From positions 100,035,661 through 100,099,660 of the forward strand of contig NC_051083.1 of the NCBI RefSeq assembly GCF_004664715.2: DNA of 64,000 nucleotides. Direction: 5' to 3'. Source of the stretch: Peromyscus leucopus (Eukaryota > Chordata > Mammalia > Rodentia > Cricetidae). Shown here in pieces: positions 24,759 through 35,272 of this stretch. The notes beneath the pieces are model-generated. The model was not told the origin of the DNA and made no database searches. It saw only the letters and a program-made list of their open reading frames with translations. Positions within the stretch are counted from its first letter, which is position 1. Each line of letters begins with the position of its first letter. A program made the position numbers and the translations under genes.

Positions 24759-25160
24759 GGGAATTCATGAAATTTAGACCAACAGATTTGGAGCCTGCCT
24801 GGGACTCTGAACTAGGCCCTCTGCATAAGTGAGACAGTTGCATAGCTTGATCTGCTTAAGGGGCCTCCTGGCAGTAGGATCAGGATCCATCCCTGGTGCA
24901 TGAGCAGGCTTTTTGGAGCCCATTACCTATAGTGGGACACCTTGCACAGCCTTGAGGCAGGGAGAGGGGCTTGGACATGCCTCAACTGAATGTACCGGGC
25001 TCTGCCAACTCCCCATGGGAGGCCTTACCTGCTTGTAGGAGGAAATGGGGCTTGGGTTGTGGGGGAAACTGGAGGGCTGGGAGGAGGGAAGAGGGGGATC
25101 TGTGATTGGCATGTAAAATAAACAAAAAATCTTTTAGTAAAAAATAATGATTGTGTATAG

Positions 25161-27286
25161 TCATCTACAAGCTCATTCTATGTGATACTGTACATTATCC
25201 ATCTCCCCAGCATAGGTTTTAGTCTCACTGACAAAATATAAAGTTTAAGTCTGAAGAATTTATGTCTCCTGCAGTGCATTAGAATGACCATGGAAGCAGT
25301 TTTCAATAATAGAAAAAGCCACACAAATCTGAGCAAGATTCTTCAGCTCTTACATCTGTATTTTCTTATGAAGACAGAAAAACAATAACACTTGCTACAG
25401 TTTGTGAAATGATTAGTGGGACAACGCATACAAAACATCTTTGATACAGTTAATATAATTTCTTTTTCTTCTGATTCTTCTATATCCAAAGGTTACTTCC
25501 TATGAATTCCTTGAAAAGTACTTCAGAAGCAACCAATTCCACTTCAACTCCTACCAAGTAGTAACAAGAAAAACAAAATATCCTGAAAGCAGTTTTCATT
25601 TACTGGTACAGTATTGGCATTATAAGAATTTCTGTCTCTACTTTGATTTCTCCCAATGTTTAAGCAATCAAATGTAAATATTATATCACCACACAGTTGG
25701 TTTAATATCTGGGTTACTTTACAGATGAAGAAATTAAGATAAGGAAAGCTAGGTAATAGGCATACACAAGGAAAATCTAAATAAAAACCTACATTGTTGG
25801 TTATTAGTTTAGTGTTATCCACAATAAAAACATCAGCAATACCAGTACTAATACATTAATATGATTCCTGAATCTGAAGCTCACTACAATAGTCTATTAT
25901 CACAGTATATTATACATGTATAAATATCACAATGAAGTCCACTCTATTGTACAATTAATAGATGCTAATAAAATGGGGAGAAAATAGCAGATAAGCTCTT
26001 GGTGTTGATGGCCTGGTTTTATGTGCTCTCTTATAAAAAAAAATTAACCTGGAAATAAACCTAATTGGAAGCACTGACAGTGTATAAAGTGACTGACATA
26101 TTTCAGTATTGACTATTAATATTTTTTTTCTTGCAGGGAAAGATAGTAGACGCTAGCACATTTTAGAGGAAATGTGGTGAAGCTGGAACTTTTCTTTTCA
26201 TAACCCTGTTATTCGTGTAATCAGAATATATGAGTAAATGAAGCTACACATACACAGAATATGCCTGTTCTCTGAAATGAATCAAAACATCAAAAATAAA
26301 TGAAATCATTTCTCATGGAGAGTCTCTATGTTTGTCTCCAGGCTTAAGAGGGAAAAGTTTCAGAAAAGTCGAACCTTCTCCTTTATAGTAGAATAATCAT
26401 ATAGAAAATTGTCTCAGAGAACTCTAAAAATCAAGTATTTCCAAAGGATCATTGTTGCTTGAAAGAGGTAAGATTTTATAGGAAATATAGGCCAATAAAA
26501 ATTAATCAATTGTATTATTCATGTCATACTAATAGTACATCATATACTAATTAGATTCATTCAAAACATGTAGTATTTTCCCCAACTATGTCCACTAAAT
26601 CAAACCGTAGCCACACACACACAAAATGATTCATGTGCCCTTTAAACAAAGATGATTAAAACAAAATAAGCAATTACTCCAAACAAGTTACTTCACATGA
26701 CCAAATTTCATACCCAAATGAAAATTCGAGACTTACTCTGTGTGAATAATGTGCCCAGTTGCAATCAAATTCTTCTGAAATACCACTGAAATCTGCCTCA
26801 AGGAACAACTTCAAAGCTTAATGGGTTTTAAATGACCTTAGAACTAAAGCTTCTATTTAAGTAGGAGGAGCTCCAGCATTAGCTGCAAAAAGCACCAACT
26901 ATCATGAGAAAATTTGCATTCAAAGCCAATCAGCACTCAAAGTTATATTTGCTTTAAAAATTTCAGAGGAAATTATATCTGAGTGATTTTCCCTTTTAAT
27001 TACTTCCTGATATAGCCTCTTAGTACTGCCAGTGTTATTCTACTACGTGACTTACCACACTACAAATCAAATGATAATCTAAAGACAAGCATATGATTAA
27101 TAGGTTTCTGTTTTATCAGCATATAGTGTGCAAAGGTGTCATGGTTTTGAGTGTTAAATACCTTTAAGTAGAAAAGGAGGAATCCCCAAACCTGATTTCT
27201 ATTCTAGGACCTGGTTTCATAGTCAGCTCTTGAATCTTCTATGATTTCCTCAGCACTCTTGGCACTATTTGGAAAAAAATTATTTC
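25161..27286. other. 2.1 kb of unique AT-rich sequence
   Basis: No repeat recognised. At ~25,491 on the plus strand a good acceptor (cttctatatccaaag) opens into a ~60-codon frame starting V-T-S-Y-E-F. No convincing donor follows, so it is only a weak exon-like pattern. Confidence 0.35.
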
Positions 27287-27350
27287 AGGGGCTGATGATG
27301 TAGCTCAGTGGCCCAATGTATGTTCATTTTCAAGCACCAAGAAAAAAAAT
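27287..27350 (+). mobile_element. ID-type SINE fragment
   Basis: 'ggggctgatgatgtagctca' and 'gtggcccaatgtatg' with 'caagcaccaag' and an A-run match a short ID element. Confidence 0.6.
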
Positions 27351-27460
27351 GAGGAAAAATATTACTGAATGGGGCCACAGGCGTCATTCATTTTATGGTT
27401 GCCCTGGACAGATAGAGACATTTTTTTTTTTTTTTTTTTAGTTTCAATTTCAATAGCTCA

Positions 27461-27463
27461 GGT

Positions 27464-27512
<49 letters not shown>

Positions 27513-27515
27513 TTT
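27461..27515. repeat. (TTTA)n microsatellite in an L1 tail
   Basis: About 12 TTTA units derived from the AAAT-rich 3' tail of the host L1, read on the opposite strand. Confidence 0.95.
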
Positions 27516-28200
27516 TAAAATACTATTCAGTTCTATATAATAGCCACAGATTCCCTTGTTCTCCTCCTTCCTGCCCCCCTCCCCTTCCCCCCAGCACACC
27601 CCCCATTCCCACCTCCTCCAGATCAAGGCCACCCCCGAGGACTGGGATCGACCTGATAGACTCAGTCCAGGCAGGTCCAGTCCCCTCCTCCCAGAGTGAG
27701 CCAAGCGTCCCTGCACAAGTCCTAGGATTCAAACAGCCAACTCATGCAACGAGCCCAGGACCCGGTACCACTGCCTAGATGCCTCCCAAACAGATCAAGC
27801 CAATCAACTGTCTCACCTATTCAGAGGGCCTGATCCAGTTGGGGGCCCCTCAGCCTTTGGTTCATAGTTCATGTGTTTCCACTCGTTTGGCTATTTGTCC
27901 CTGTGCTTTATCCAACCTTGGTTTCAACAATTCTTGCTCATATAAACCCTCCGCTTTCTCGCTAATTAGACTCCTGGCGCTCCACCCGGGACCTAGCCAT
28001 GGATGTCTGCATCCAGATTCCTCAGTCCTTGGATGGGGTTTCTGGAACAACTATTAGGGTGTTTGGCCATCCCATCACCAGAGTAGGTCAGTCCGGCTGT
28101 CTCTCGACCATTGCCAGCAGTCTTTTGTGGGGGTATCTTTGTGGATTTCTGTGGGCCTCTTTAGCACTTTGTTTCTTCCTTTTCTCACTTGCTCAGCTAT

Positions 28201-28441
28201 GTTTATATCAGCATTGTTTGTAATAGCCAAAACCTGGAAACAACCTAGATGCCCTTCAACTGAAGAATGGATAAATAAATTGTGGCACATATACACAATG
28301 GAATACTACTCAGCAGAGAAAAACAATGACATCATGAGATTTGCAGGCCAATGGATGGATCTAGAAAAAATCATCCTGAGTGAGGTAACCCAGACTCAGA
28401 AAGACAAATATGGTATGTACTCACTCATAGGAGGATACTAG
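28201..28441 (+). pseudogene. C-terminal remnant of L1 ORF2 protein
   Basis: About 79 codons in one open frame ending at a stop, with the conserved end of rodent L1 ORF2: WKQPRCPSTEEW, IYTMEYYSAEKN, RFAGQWMDLE, ILSEVTQTQKDK. It belongs to the inverted half of the L1 at 27,425-28,688. The upstream open part (from 28,127) is antisense 3' UTR fused in frame by the inversion. Only the extreme C-terminus remains; the endonuclease and reverse transcriptase domains are absent, so it cannot function. Confidence 0.9.
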
Positions 28442-28794
28442 ATGTGAAACAATGATAACTGGACTGCTACTCACATTACCAGTGAGGCAACCTGGAAAAC
28501 AGGACCCCAAGAAAGACATGAGGATCACCCAATGACGGAGAAGTGGCTGAGATCTACATGAACAGCCTGGACATGAGTGGGAGCAATGAACAGCGAGGGT
28601 CGAGGGAAAGAGAGCGGGAGATCCCAGCTGGATCAAGAACAGAGAGGGAGAACAAGGAATAGGAGACCATGGTAAATGAAGACCACATCAGATAGAGACA
28701 TTTTATTTCATCGCCAAGGAGTCAGTACATAACCACTCATCCATGATCCTATAAAAACCATAACTAAACTCAGTAGGGTCTGAGACAAAAGGAA

Positions 28795-29190
28795 TAGAGA
28801 GGCAGGGAGGAAGAGGGAAGGGAAGGATGGAGGGAAAGAAGGATGGAGGGAGGAAAGGAAAGAAGGAAGGAAGGAGGAAGAGGGAGAGAGGGAGGGAGCG
28901 TGGAAGGGAAGGAAGGAAGGAAAAGACTGGAAGGAAAGAGGGAAGAAGGATTAAGGGAGGGAAGAAAGAAGAAAAGAAGGGGAGCAGGGAAGGAGAAAGG
29001 AGGGCAGAAGGAGGGAAGGAAGGAGGCAAGGCGAGAAAGAGGGAAAGAGAGAGAGGGAAGGAGAGAGGAGGGAGGGAGAGAAGGATGGAGGAAAAGAAAG
29101 GAAGGAAAAGACAAGATATGACAAGGGAAGAGAGGACCACGTAGGAAGAGGAAGAGGATGGAAAGTGGCAAGAGAAGAAAGGGCCATGGG
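28795..29190. repeat. polypurine (GGAA/GAAAG)n tract
   Basis: About 330 bp (28,795-29,125) of almost pure A/G made of ggaa, gggagg, gaaag and aaggaag units, then a looser purine-rich end. It produces 90-190-codon Lys/Arg/Glu/Gly or Pro/Ser/Leu frames on both strands that are not genes. Confidence 0.95.
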
Positions 29191-30077
29191 AGTAAGTATG
29201 CTCAAAATGCATACATGCATGAAAGTGTCCTAATAAAACATATTGTTGTATATAATTAACATACAACAGCAAATACATTTTAGTGTTAAGTCATTTTAAC
29301 CTTCTGTTTACACAAAAATCACCTCTTCTCTTGGCCTTTATGAGCTGAGGATGGAGCTCTCATTCATGTGTATGAACTTGAAAAAACCCTGGACTTGAAA
29401 TCAAACATCAAAAAACAAACAAACAAAGAAAAAAGTTCCTATATCTTACATAATTTAAATTGATGGACAATAATTGGAGGATGTCTAAAATTCCTCTTGT
29501 TCCTAAAAGCCCTGATGTGATCCTTGGTACTAGAGTTAAACTCCATTAAATGCCATGCAATTTTTTGCACTGAAAATATCAAATCTTTATTTCCACAATG
29601 GACTGAGATTTTTTTCAGTCCGGATAAAATTAAGAAACTTGGGCTAACACTCACCTCTTCTTCACCTTATAAGTCTCCACACCGACTTTCTATGGCCCTG
29701 TTTTGATCTCCATGTTCATACAAAGTTACATTTGAATCATACAAAGCCCTAAGAATCCAGAATAGTTTTGCTATTTTCCTAGGTAGAAGAGGTGCCCACA
29801 ATGGTGAATTCCAAATGAGAATTAACTGAATTTGGACTGTGTCTCCAAACCACTAACACTCCAATGGATGAAAAGCACACACTTTCCATTGGAATGCATG
29901 TTCAGAATTTAAAGATAAGCTGCACTCTGTATTAGAGGTAGTTAAACAAAGGTAATGCATCTAAACAGAGGGCTGTGTGTAGTCTTCTCTCCATTACAAA
30001 TTTGTTTTATCCCAAGATGGCTTTCTAACTCCAAAGGTCTTTGTATTTGTATTCATTTCCAGTTAATGTTTCTCTGT
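29191..30077. other. unique non-coding sequence
   Basis: On the minus strand, ~29,655-29,697 has splice-like borders including a strong donor (AGAG|gtgagt), but all three frames contain stops. Otherwise nothing recognised. Confidence 0.4.
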
Positions 30078-30185
30078 AATACTTTTTTGAGACAGGATCT
30101 CAGCATGTAGCCCTCGGTGGCCTCAAACCCACGACCCCCAATCATTTCTTACACTTCAGATTCCAAGCACCACTTCCAGCCTAAT
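30078..30185 (-). mobile_element. diverged B1 SINE
   Basis: 'tttttgagacaggatctcag', 'catgtagccctcggtggcct' and 'ccaagcaccacttccagcct' follow reverse-complement B1. Confidence 0.7.
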
Positions 30186-30383
30186 GTTTCTCCAACTTTG
30201 AAGTTAAGAAGGCAAAAAGAAACTCCAACTTAAAGAATATGGCACTTGCTTTCCAGACATCAGCTGATTTGGCTGTTTCACAATCCTTTTGGTCAGAAAT
30301 TACTTATCAAACCTCTGTGTGAGAATTTAGTGTCAGAATTTGCTGACATGAAAAAATAAATAAAAAGAAATCTAGACTCAGAC

Positions 30384-30559
30384 TTTCCTTTCTTTTTCCT
30401 GAGATTGCAATTTCAATGAGCTCCAGGAAGTGTTCTTCCAGCTTCCTGCTTCCTGTAAATCGTTTGGCAGCTACAGACACCTCACTGCACTCTAGCTCAT
30501 GGTCAATACCATAGACGCAGCTTTGTGGTGTTCGATGTCTTGCCATAACTAATACAGTA
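30384..30559 (-). CDS. candidate coding exon, unknown gene
   Basis: A minus-strand open segment after a good acceptor (tatctgttattacaag) at 30,560. The frame carried over from the exon at 31,116-31,444 (phase 2) runs through TVLVMARHRTPQSCVYG, then ELECSEVSVAAKRFTGSRKL and EEHFLELIEIAISGKRKE. The mix of charged and aliphatic residues is protein-like, and an Arg/Lys-rich helix is likely near the end. The lower boundary is unresolved: no strong donor is visible near 30,384-30,394, and the frame stays open to a stop at 30,307. This may be a terminal exon, an exon with a weak donor, or one whose donor has decayed. I do not recognise the family. Confidence 0.45.
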
Positions 30560-31115
30560 CTTGTAATAACAGATATGTAAAGGATAAGTTCTATTGAGTC
30601 AATGAGCTTCTGTTTTAAACAATAATACATTATTCTCTGTTGCTGAAGTCTTACTAGATAGTCCCTTTATCCTGATTAGACAGCTCAATTGGCAAAAGAA
30701 TAGGCTAAGTTTTGCTGCTCCATGTGAAAAGAACTTCACCCAAAGACAATTCACCTAATTTTCCTAAAAGTTCTATTTCAACCTTTTTTAGTGACATGGA
30801 TGCATGTATAAATCAAAGATAGCTCTATGACTCTGCTTCAGATAAAAAAATATATTGCAACTTCTGAGAAATACAAGACTGAGGAGTAAAGAGTAAGAGA
30901 TTCTGTTTTGTTTTGCTTTGTTTTTAAGGTGAGGAGAATTAGAGAAAAAAACTGGACGGCAATCTCTGACCTCCACACATGCATGCATAGCACATGCTGC
31001 TGCATAAACACATGCATTAGGCATGTGCGAGCACACACACACTTTTAAATATCAGGCTAATTAAAATCCACGTTTCTTATAATTGACACCTCTGTTTATG
31101 CTCTTCTGTCCTTAC

Positions 31116-31444
31116 TGAACTGCTGCAGATTTTATATTAAATGGTTGACTGACAGGAATCAGGATCTCTCTCCTTGTGTGACATTCTCTATCTCCAGCCA
31201 CTCTGTTGACCACCAAAACAGGAAACTGCTGCTCCAATGAGGCAGTGAGGAAAAGCTGCACAGTTGTTACTTTGTTGGTTCTAGGATCTTTGGGGATAGC
31301 AAAGTCCACTGATGTTCCTACTCTTGCATAAAATGGTGCAATGCTTGCAGAAACTCTATGTACATCATCCAAAACCCTTTCAGGCATTACAAGATTAGTT
31401 CTGTTACCTAATATAAAGTAAATGCTATGTGCATAACTGCTATA
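31116..31444 (-). CDS. candidate coding exon, unknown gene (329 nt)
   Basis: The best-supported exon of the window. On the minus strand an acceptor (cccttacatggtacag) at 31,445 and a donor (CA|GTAAGG) at 31,115 bound a fully open frame of 109 codons plus 2 nt. It contains YSSYAHSIYFILGNRTNLVM, PERVLDDVHRVSASIAPFYA, RVGTSVDFAIPKDPRTNKVT, TVQLFLTASLEQQFPVLVVN, RVAGDRECHTRREILIPVSQ and PFNIKSAAV. Alternating hydrophobic stretches suggest a beta-rich domain, and NRT is a possible N-glycosylation site. Phase 0 in matches the exon at 31,759-31,837; phase 2 out matches 30,384-30,559. No repeat explains this open frame. I do not recognise the protein; an unprocessed pseudogene fragment is the main alternative. 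Confidence 0.6.
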
Positions 31445-31758
31445 CTGTACCATGTAAGGGTTAATCACAAGAAAAACACTTCTGTATATGTTTAGTACAG
31501 GTTCAATTGCTGTGTTTCATTAAATCCAAAGATATGGAGCCTCTAGAAAACAGGGCTTCACTGCATCTAATGTTTCAAAGTGTTATTTTGTTTTAAAGGT
31601 TAAGAGGTATTAAATAGAAAAAGAGAGGGGAGGGAAGAAAGAGGGAAACATGATTACATATACACACCAGATTTATAACAAAATTCTAAATTTAATAACA
31701 ATGTCTAAACATTCCCGTAAGCCTACTCTGTGAGACAGAGGGTGGCAAGGCTGCTTAC

Positions 31759-31837
31759 CTTTCCCACAAATCTAGTTTTATTTTCTGTCATAAATCTGTA
31801 ATCTCCGCTGCCAATATTCAATAGCAGGAATCCAGAG
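31759..31837 (-). CDS. candidate coding exon, unknown gene (79 nt)
   Basis: Both splice sites are good on the minus strand: acceptor gtgttttgctcag at 31,838 and donor AAAG|gtaagc at 31,758. Only one of three frames is open. It reads SGFLLLNIGSGDYRFMTENK then TRFVGK and ends in phase 0, the phase needed by the next exon at 31,116-31,444. The intervening intron is ~314 bp. The entry phase (2) does not fit the microexon candidate at 32,429, so an exon may be missing upstream or that microexon is false. Confidence 0.55.
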
Positions 31838-32428
31838 CTGAGCAAAACACATTTGTGCCAGAAAATACAGTTAGCAACAAGATAGGACCTGTCCCCATGT
31901 GGTTTCCAGAGGCAGGAATTAGCATCAACCAAGTGTGAATGCAGACAACAGAGGTCAGTGGTGCCAGCTTGCTTCTCTACTCTCCTGCTCATTGCACAGC
32001 TACAGGACATTCAAGTTCTCAGCTTCTCTTCTCTCCCACCCATTGAACAGCTACAGGGCATCCAAGTTCTTAGCACCATAGAGAGATGTGTTCAATGCTA
32101 CAGCATGTTGTTTAAAGTCTAGTTGAAGGGATGGAAACTAGAATATACGGAATGTTTACTCCATGGTGTGAGATTGTTAGATAACTAGTTAGATATTAGC
32201 AGACCCGGAAGAAACTGGGGCTGGACTCCTGTCAGTACCAACAGTCTGTAAAACCAAGAACTGGCACTGTAGGACTCGAATCACAGGTTGGCCCTGTGTG
32301 AAGATGTGACATCCTAAACTGCTCTGAAGGTCATTAATAGGTTGCTATCTAAACTTGATTCTAGGAGCCCAAAATTTTATAAGATTACTATCTAGCAGGA
32401 GGCTTTCTGATAAAGAACAAAGACATAC
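31838..32428. other. presumed intronic sequence
   Basis: No repeat recognised. An open minus-strand frame extends upstream of the 31,759-31,837 exon to ~32,010 but crosses its acceptor, so it is probably intron. Confidence 0.35.
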
Positions 32429-32449
32429 CATCAGTACCTCCTCCTGTAA
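32429..32449 (-). CDS. possible 21-nt microexon
   Basis: Acceptor-like tttacattaacag and donor gtatgtc bound 21 nt that read TGGGTD in phase 1-1 after one carried base. Phase fits the exon at 33,032-33,089 but not the one at 31,759-31,837. So small an exon is easily found by chance. Confidence 0.15.
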
Positions 32450-32552
32450 CTGTTAATGTAAATGTGTCTGTCAATCATCCAGGGCAGAAAATGTCCCACA
32501 GGAAAGATTTCTTGTTCTAGAGACTTTAGAACTATTAAAATGTCTTCCTAAA

Positions 32553-32790
32553 CCGGGCTGGAGAGAAGGCTCAGAGGTTAAAAGAACTGGATGATCTAGA
32601 GGACTCAGGGTTGACTGCCAGCACCCACATGGCAACATTCAACTGTTTGTAACTCCACTTCCAGGGGATCTAATGCCCTCTCCTGGTCACCTCAAGCATT
32701 GGGCATGCCCATAGTATGCAGACATAAAAATGTACATGCAGAGAAAATGTCTATATACATAAAAATAAATAATAGTTTTTTTTTTAAGTT
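32553..32790 (+). mobile_element. B3-type SINE
   Basis: 'gggctggagagaaggctcag', 'gccagcacccacatggcaac', 'actccacttccaggggatct', 'aatgccctctcctgg' and 'aaaataaataatag' follow B3 in the sense orientation. Antisense to the candidate gene, within a putative intron. Confidence 0.9.
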
Positions 32791-33031
32791 TTTTTATACC
32801 TAAAGTATAAAGCCAGAAAATAGTCTCATTGACTCCCTCTGCTCCAGAGTGTGATTTCCTTGGCTCTACCCATCTTGGACATTATGCTATGTGTGTCTCT
32901 TATGAATATTTTTCTGAAGACCATAAGGATCAGGACACCTAAGTGAGATCCCAGTGACAAGACCAGTAAACTCTAACAAAGAATACCACTGGCATCTAAA
33001 AGAATTTGGAAGAGAGAACAATTTACTCTAC

Positions 33032-33089
33032 CTGTGTCATGAAGAGGATGAGCATCTTCAGGCAGAGATGGTTTGGAAGACGATACTGG
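33032..33089 (-). CDS. candidate coding exon, unknown gene (58 nt)
   Basis: Donor ACAG|gtagag at 33,031 is good. The acceptor (gatattaacaaag) at 33,090 is weaker. In phase 0 it reads PVSSSKPSLPEDAHPLHDT, a Ser/Pro-rich linker-like stretch, and ends in phase 1. That phase is consistent with the exon at 34,854-34,942. A second frame is also open, so coding support is modest. Confidence 0.35.
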
Positions 33090-33261
33090 CTTTGTTAATA
33101 TCAAGTTGCAAAATACTTAAAATACATTGATATTTTAGCCCTGTTCTCTGCCAAAATCCCTTGGAATTTAGTGAGAGATAGAAATGGGTTTTGTTATCTT
33201 TTCGCAACATTCTGAGTCTTTTAGGAAGCAAATGTAGCTAAAGCTGTCTTTAAAACAGTGG

Positions 33262-33375
33262 CAAAAGCCAGGCATAAGCGGTACCTGCCTCTAATCCCAG
33301 CACTTGGGAGGCTGGTGGATCACTGTGCACTCAAGGCCAGCCTTACCTACTTCAAAAATATGAAACAAAACAAGA
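33262..33375 (+). mobile_element. partial B1 SINE
   Basis: 'aagccaggcataagcggtac', 'ctaatcccagcacttgggag' and 'cactcaaggccagcctt' match the first two thirds of B1; the 3' part is lost or diverged. Confidence 0.8.
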
Positions 33376-34049
33376 AACCTAGGGCAGAGAGTAATTGTTT
33401 CCCAGGTTCCATATCTCCTTTCAGCCATACAAACTGTGTCAGAATTATATATACAGCTTCTCAACTGAAGCCTGTATTTTCTAACTCCTTCATGTCTTGG
33501 CATAAATACATGGCAGTAAATTAAACAATAATATGCAAAAAGCAAATTGTATAATCTATGGACCAGGCTTTAACAAGAAAATCACATGTCCTCTTCCCCC
33601 TTTCCACATAATCAGCAAGCTATGATCTGGATGTAATGGTGGGAGCCATATTTGACCACATAAACAATGTCAATATACTACAAGATGGCAAGGTGACAAT
33701 ATAAAATTATACTGGGCATTTGAAGACCTATATTAGTGTTGTCTATCCACATTTTGGTCTTATTTTGATGTCTCTGGATTATAGAGGTTTATTTTCCCTT
33801 AACTAATATTGAAATAAGCCTTTGTTAAGACACATGTTACTAATAAAGCATTGCTCTTCACAAGGATATCTGCACATGAAATCCAGAAATCAAAGACTGC
33901 ACAAAATGGAAAAGAATATGGGGATGATGTTTGAAACCTACTAAGCCTAAAGACTTTTTTGGTTTTGCTTCTTGTCTTGATCTCCCATTAATTAATGATT
34001 GCCCGTTGTGTTATTTCTTTAGAGTAGACCCTGACTGAGCTTCCACGTG

Positions 34050-34170
34050 CCTCATACCTTAGTATGTAATTTCCTTATGGGCGGCAATAGTGTGTCTCTT
34101 GCCTCCATAAAACAAATTCCTAGATAGACTAGAGCAGATATTCAGTACATGTTTAATGAATGCACCTGTA
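34050..34170 (+). repeat. L2 3'-end-like fragment
   Basis: 'ttatgggcggcaatagtgtg', 'attcctagatagactagagc' and 'tcagtacatgtttaatgaat' resemble the end of L2 ('cctagcacagtgcctggcac', 'caataaatgtttgttgaatg'). Confidence 0.45.
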
Positions 34171-34284
34171 TTCCCGCTTCCCTTTTCTAAAAATTCTTGG
34201 ACACATAATGTTTATTCCGATGGTGCCAATCATCACAAAGCAAAACTAATAATGACAGAATGGGCTGCGCTATTGATTTAAAGA

Positions 34285-34385
34285 AGCATTCCCATTTAAG
34301 AAATTAAATTAGAGAAGCTAAACACTTTCTCAATGTTCTCATGTCGGAAATGGAACTCAAATTCAATGATTGGTCATGATCGTGG
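34285..34385 (-). repeat. MIR fragment
   Basis: 'cccatttaagaaattaaatt', 'gagaagctaaacactttctc', 'gaaatggaactcaaattcaa' track the reverse-complement MIR core. Strongly diverged. Confidence 0.45.
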
Positions 34386-34420
34386 CCCCTCACAGCAAAT
34401 TCTTGGTACAAATATTACTA

Positions 34421-34760
34421 CAGTAGATCCCTCTTATTAGTAGAGAGGTCCCTCCTGTGAGTTTTAGTGGATAACTGAATCCACGGACAGGATCAACACT
34501 CTGTGTAAACTATGGGAGTTTTCCTTATATATGCATATCCACAATAAGCTTTATTTATAAATTAGGTGCAATGACAAAATAATAACACTAATGTTAAATA
34601 CAATGAATTAACAATATACATACTAAATTTATATGAATGTGGTCTTTCCCTCTTAAAGACCTTGTATTACACTTTAATGACTTTTCTTTTTATCAGTAGC
34701 TGATGATAGGTTCGTGAATTTATGGGAAGTCACATCTCAGATAAGAGAATGAGGACTATC
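34421..34760 (+). mobile_element. Tigger-family (pogo) DNA transposon, non-autonomous
   Basis: A TA dinucleotide precedes 'cagtagatccctcttatta', which matches the terminal repeat of Tigger3/4-type elements (cagtagtccccccttat). Internal 'gctttatttataaattaggt' and 'tatatgaatgtggtctttcc' are characteristic, and the end 'ataagagaatgaggactat' is the inverted counterpart of the start. About 340 bp, so it lacks a transposase. It ends only ~95 bp from a candidate exon. Confidence 0.65.
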
Positions 34761-34853
34761 TTGGCATTCCCAATGTACAGAAGAGAAATTCAGTCTATCA
34801 AAAGTTCAGCATTTAGCAAATGGAACTCAAAACTGTTTATCATCAAAAGGTAC

Positions 34854-34942
34854 TTTCCTTGCTCCAACAAAGTCATCCACACTCTCTTCCCGAACTAGCC
34901 TGGCAAAAAGCTGAATGGCAACGGAATAAAAAGAATCAGTGT
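34854..34942 (-). CDS. candidate coding exon, unknown gene (89 nt)
   Basis: A strong acceptor (taattaatttgttttaaag) at 34,943 precedes a frame that, with one carried G, reads DTDSFYSVAIQLFARLVREE then SVDDFVGARK. This looks like an amphipathic helix. The proposed donor (GGAAA|gtacct) at 34,853 is mediocre; without splicing the frame would continue PFDDKQF to a stop. Phase 1 in matches phase 1 out of the exon at 39,567-39,620. Family not recognised. Confidence 0.5.
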
Positions 34943-35049
34943 CTTTAAAACAAATTAATTAGTTACAAATAACCAAACCAACCTAATTTATATGTTTAGA
35001 TTTTCTAAGTAAACGCAAGTTATATCATGTTTACAAATACTTTTCCTAT

Positions 35050-35272
35050 TTTTTATAAGGCTTCATGTGCAGCCTAGTCTGGCCTTGAACTCAGTGTGTT
35101 GCGCTGATGATGACCCTGAAATTCTTATACTCCCATCTCCACATTTCAACTGCTGGAATTATACACATGCACCACCAAACTCAGCTTATAGAATTCTTGG
35201 AGGTGAACCCAGGGCTTGGTGCATGCTAGGCAATCACTCTAAAAACTAATCTACAACCCCATCCCTTTATGC
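35050..35272 (-). mobile_element. B1-ID fusion SINE (B4-like)
   Basis: 'cagcctagtctggccttgaa', 'aactgctggaattatacaca' and 'tgcaccaccaaactcagctt' are reverse-complement B1. 'gaacccagggcttggtgcat' and 'ctaggcaatcactctaaaaa' are the ID half. Confidence 0.75.

Larger units (their letters stand above)
23492..25144 (+). mobile_element. 5'-truncated L1 interrupted by B1 and an ERV LTR
   Basis: Begins in the last part of ORF2 ('ctcactcagcagtaaaaaaa', 'gcaggcaaatggatggaact') and continues through the 3' UTR to 'agtaaaaaataatga'. It parallels the copy at 46,936-48,342 block by block, except for the B1 at 23,652-23,820 and the LTR at 24,391-24,758. Removing both leaves a colinear L1. The flanks aaataatcatgtata and aaataatgattgtgta may be a decayed target duplication. 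Confidence 0.9.
27425..28688 (-). mobile_element. young L1 with 5' inversion (twin priming)
   Basis: A T-run (poly-A on the minus strand) and a TTTA tract lead into ~640 bp of reverse-complement 3' UTR, to about 28,182 ('ctgtgggcctctttagcac'). From ~28,185 to 28,688 the upstream part (ORF2 end and early 3' UTR) lies in the plus direction. The two halves abut exactly in the element's own order: in the colinear sequence at 60,589 'gaagaccacat' is followed directly by 'gagaaaagg'. A perfect 16 bp target duplication, cagatagagacatttt, lies at 27,409-27,424 and 28,689-28,704. Confidence 0.96.

Noticed and set aside
28703..29278. 191-codon minus-strand frame, the longest here
   Set aside because: Pro/Ser/Leu-rich translation of the polypurine tract, with no domain-like sequence.
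29655..29697. Minus-strand segment with acceptor- and donor-like ends
   Set aside because: All three frames contain stops over only 43 nt, and nothing connects it to the candidate gene.
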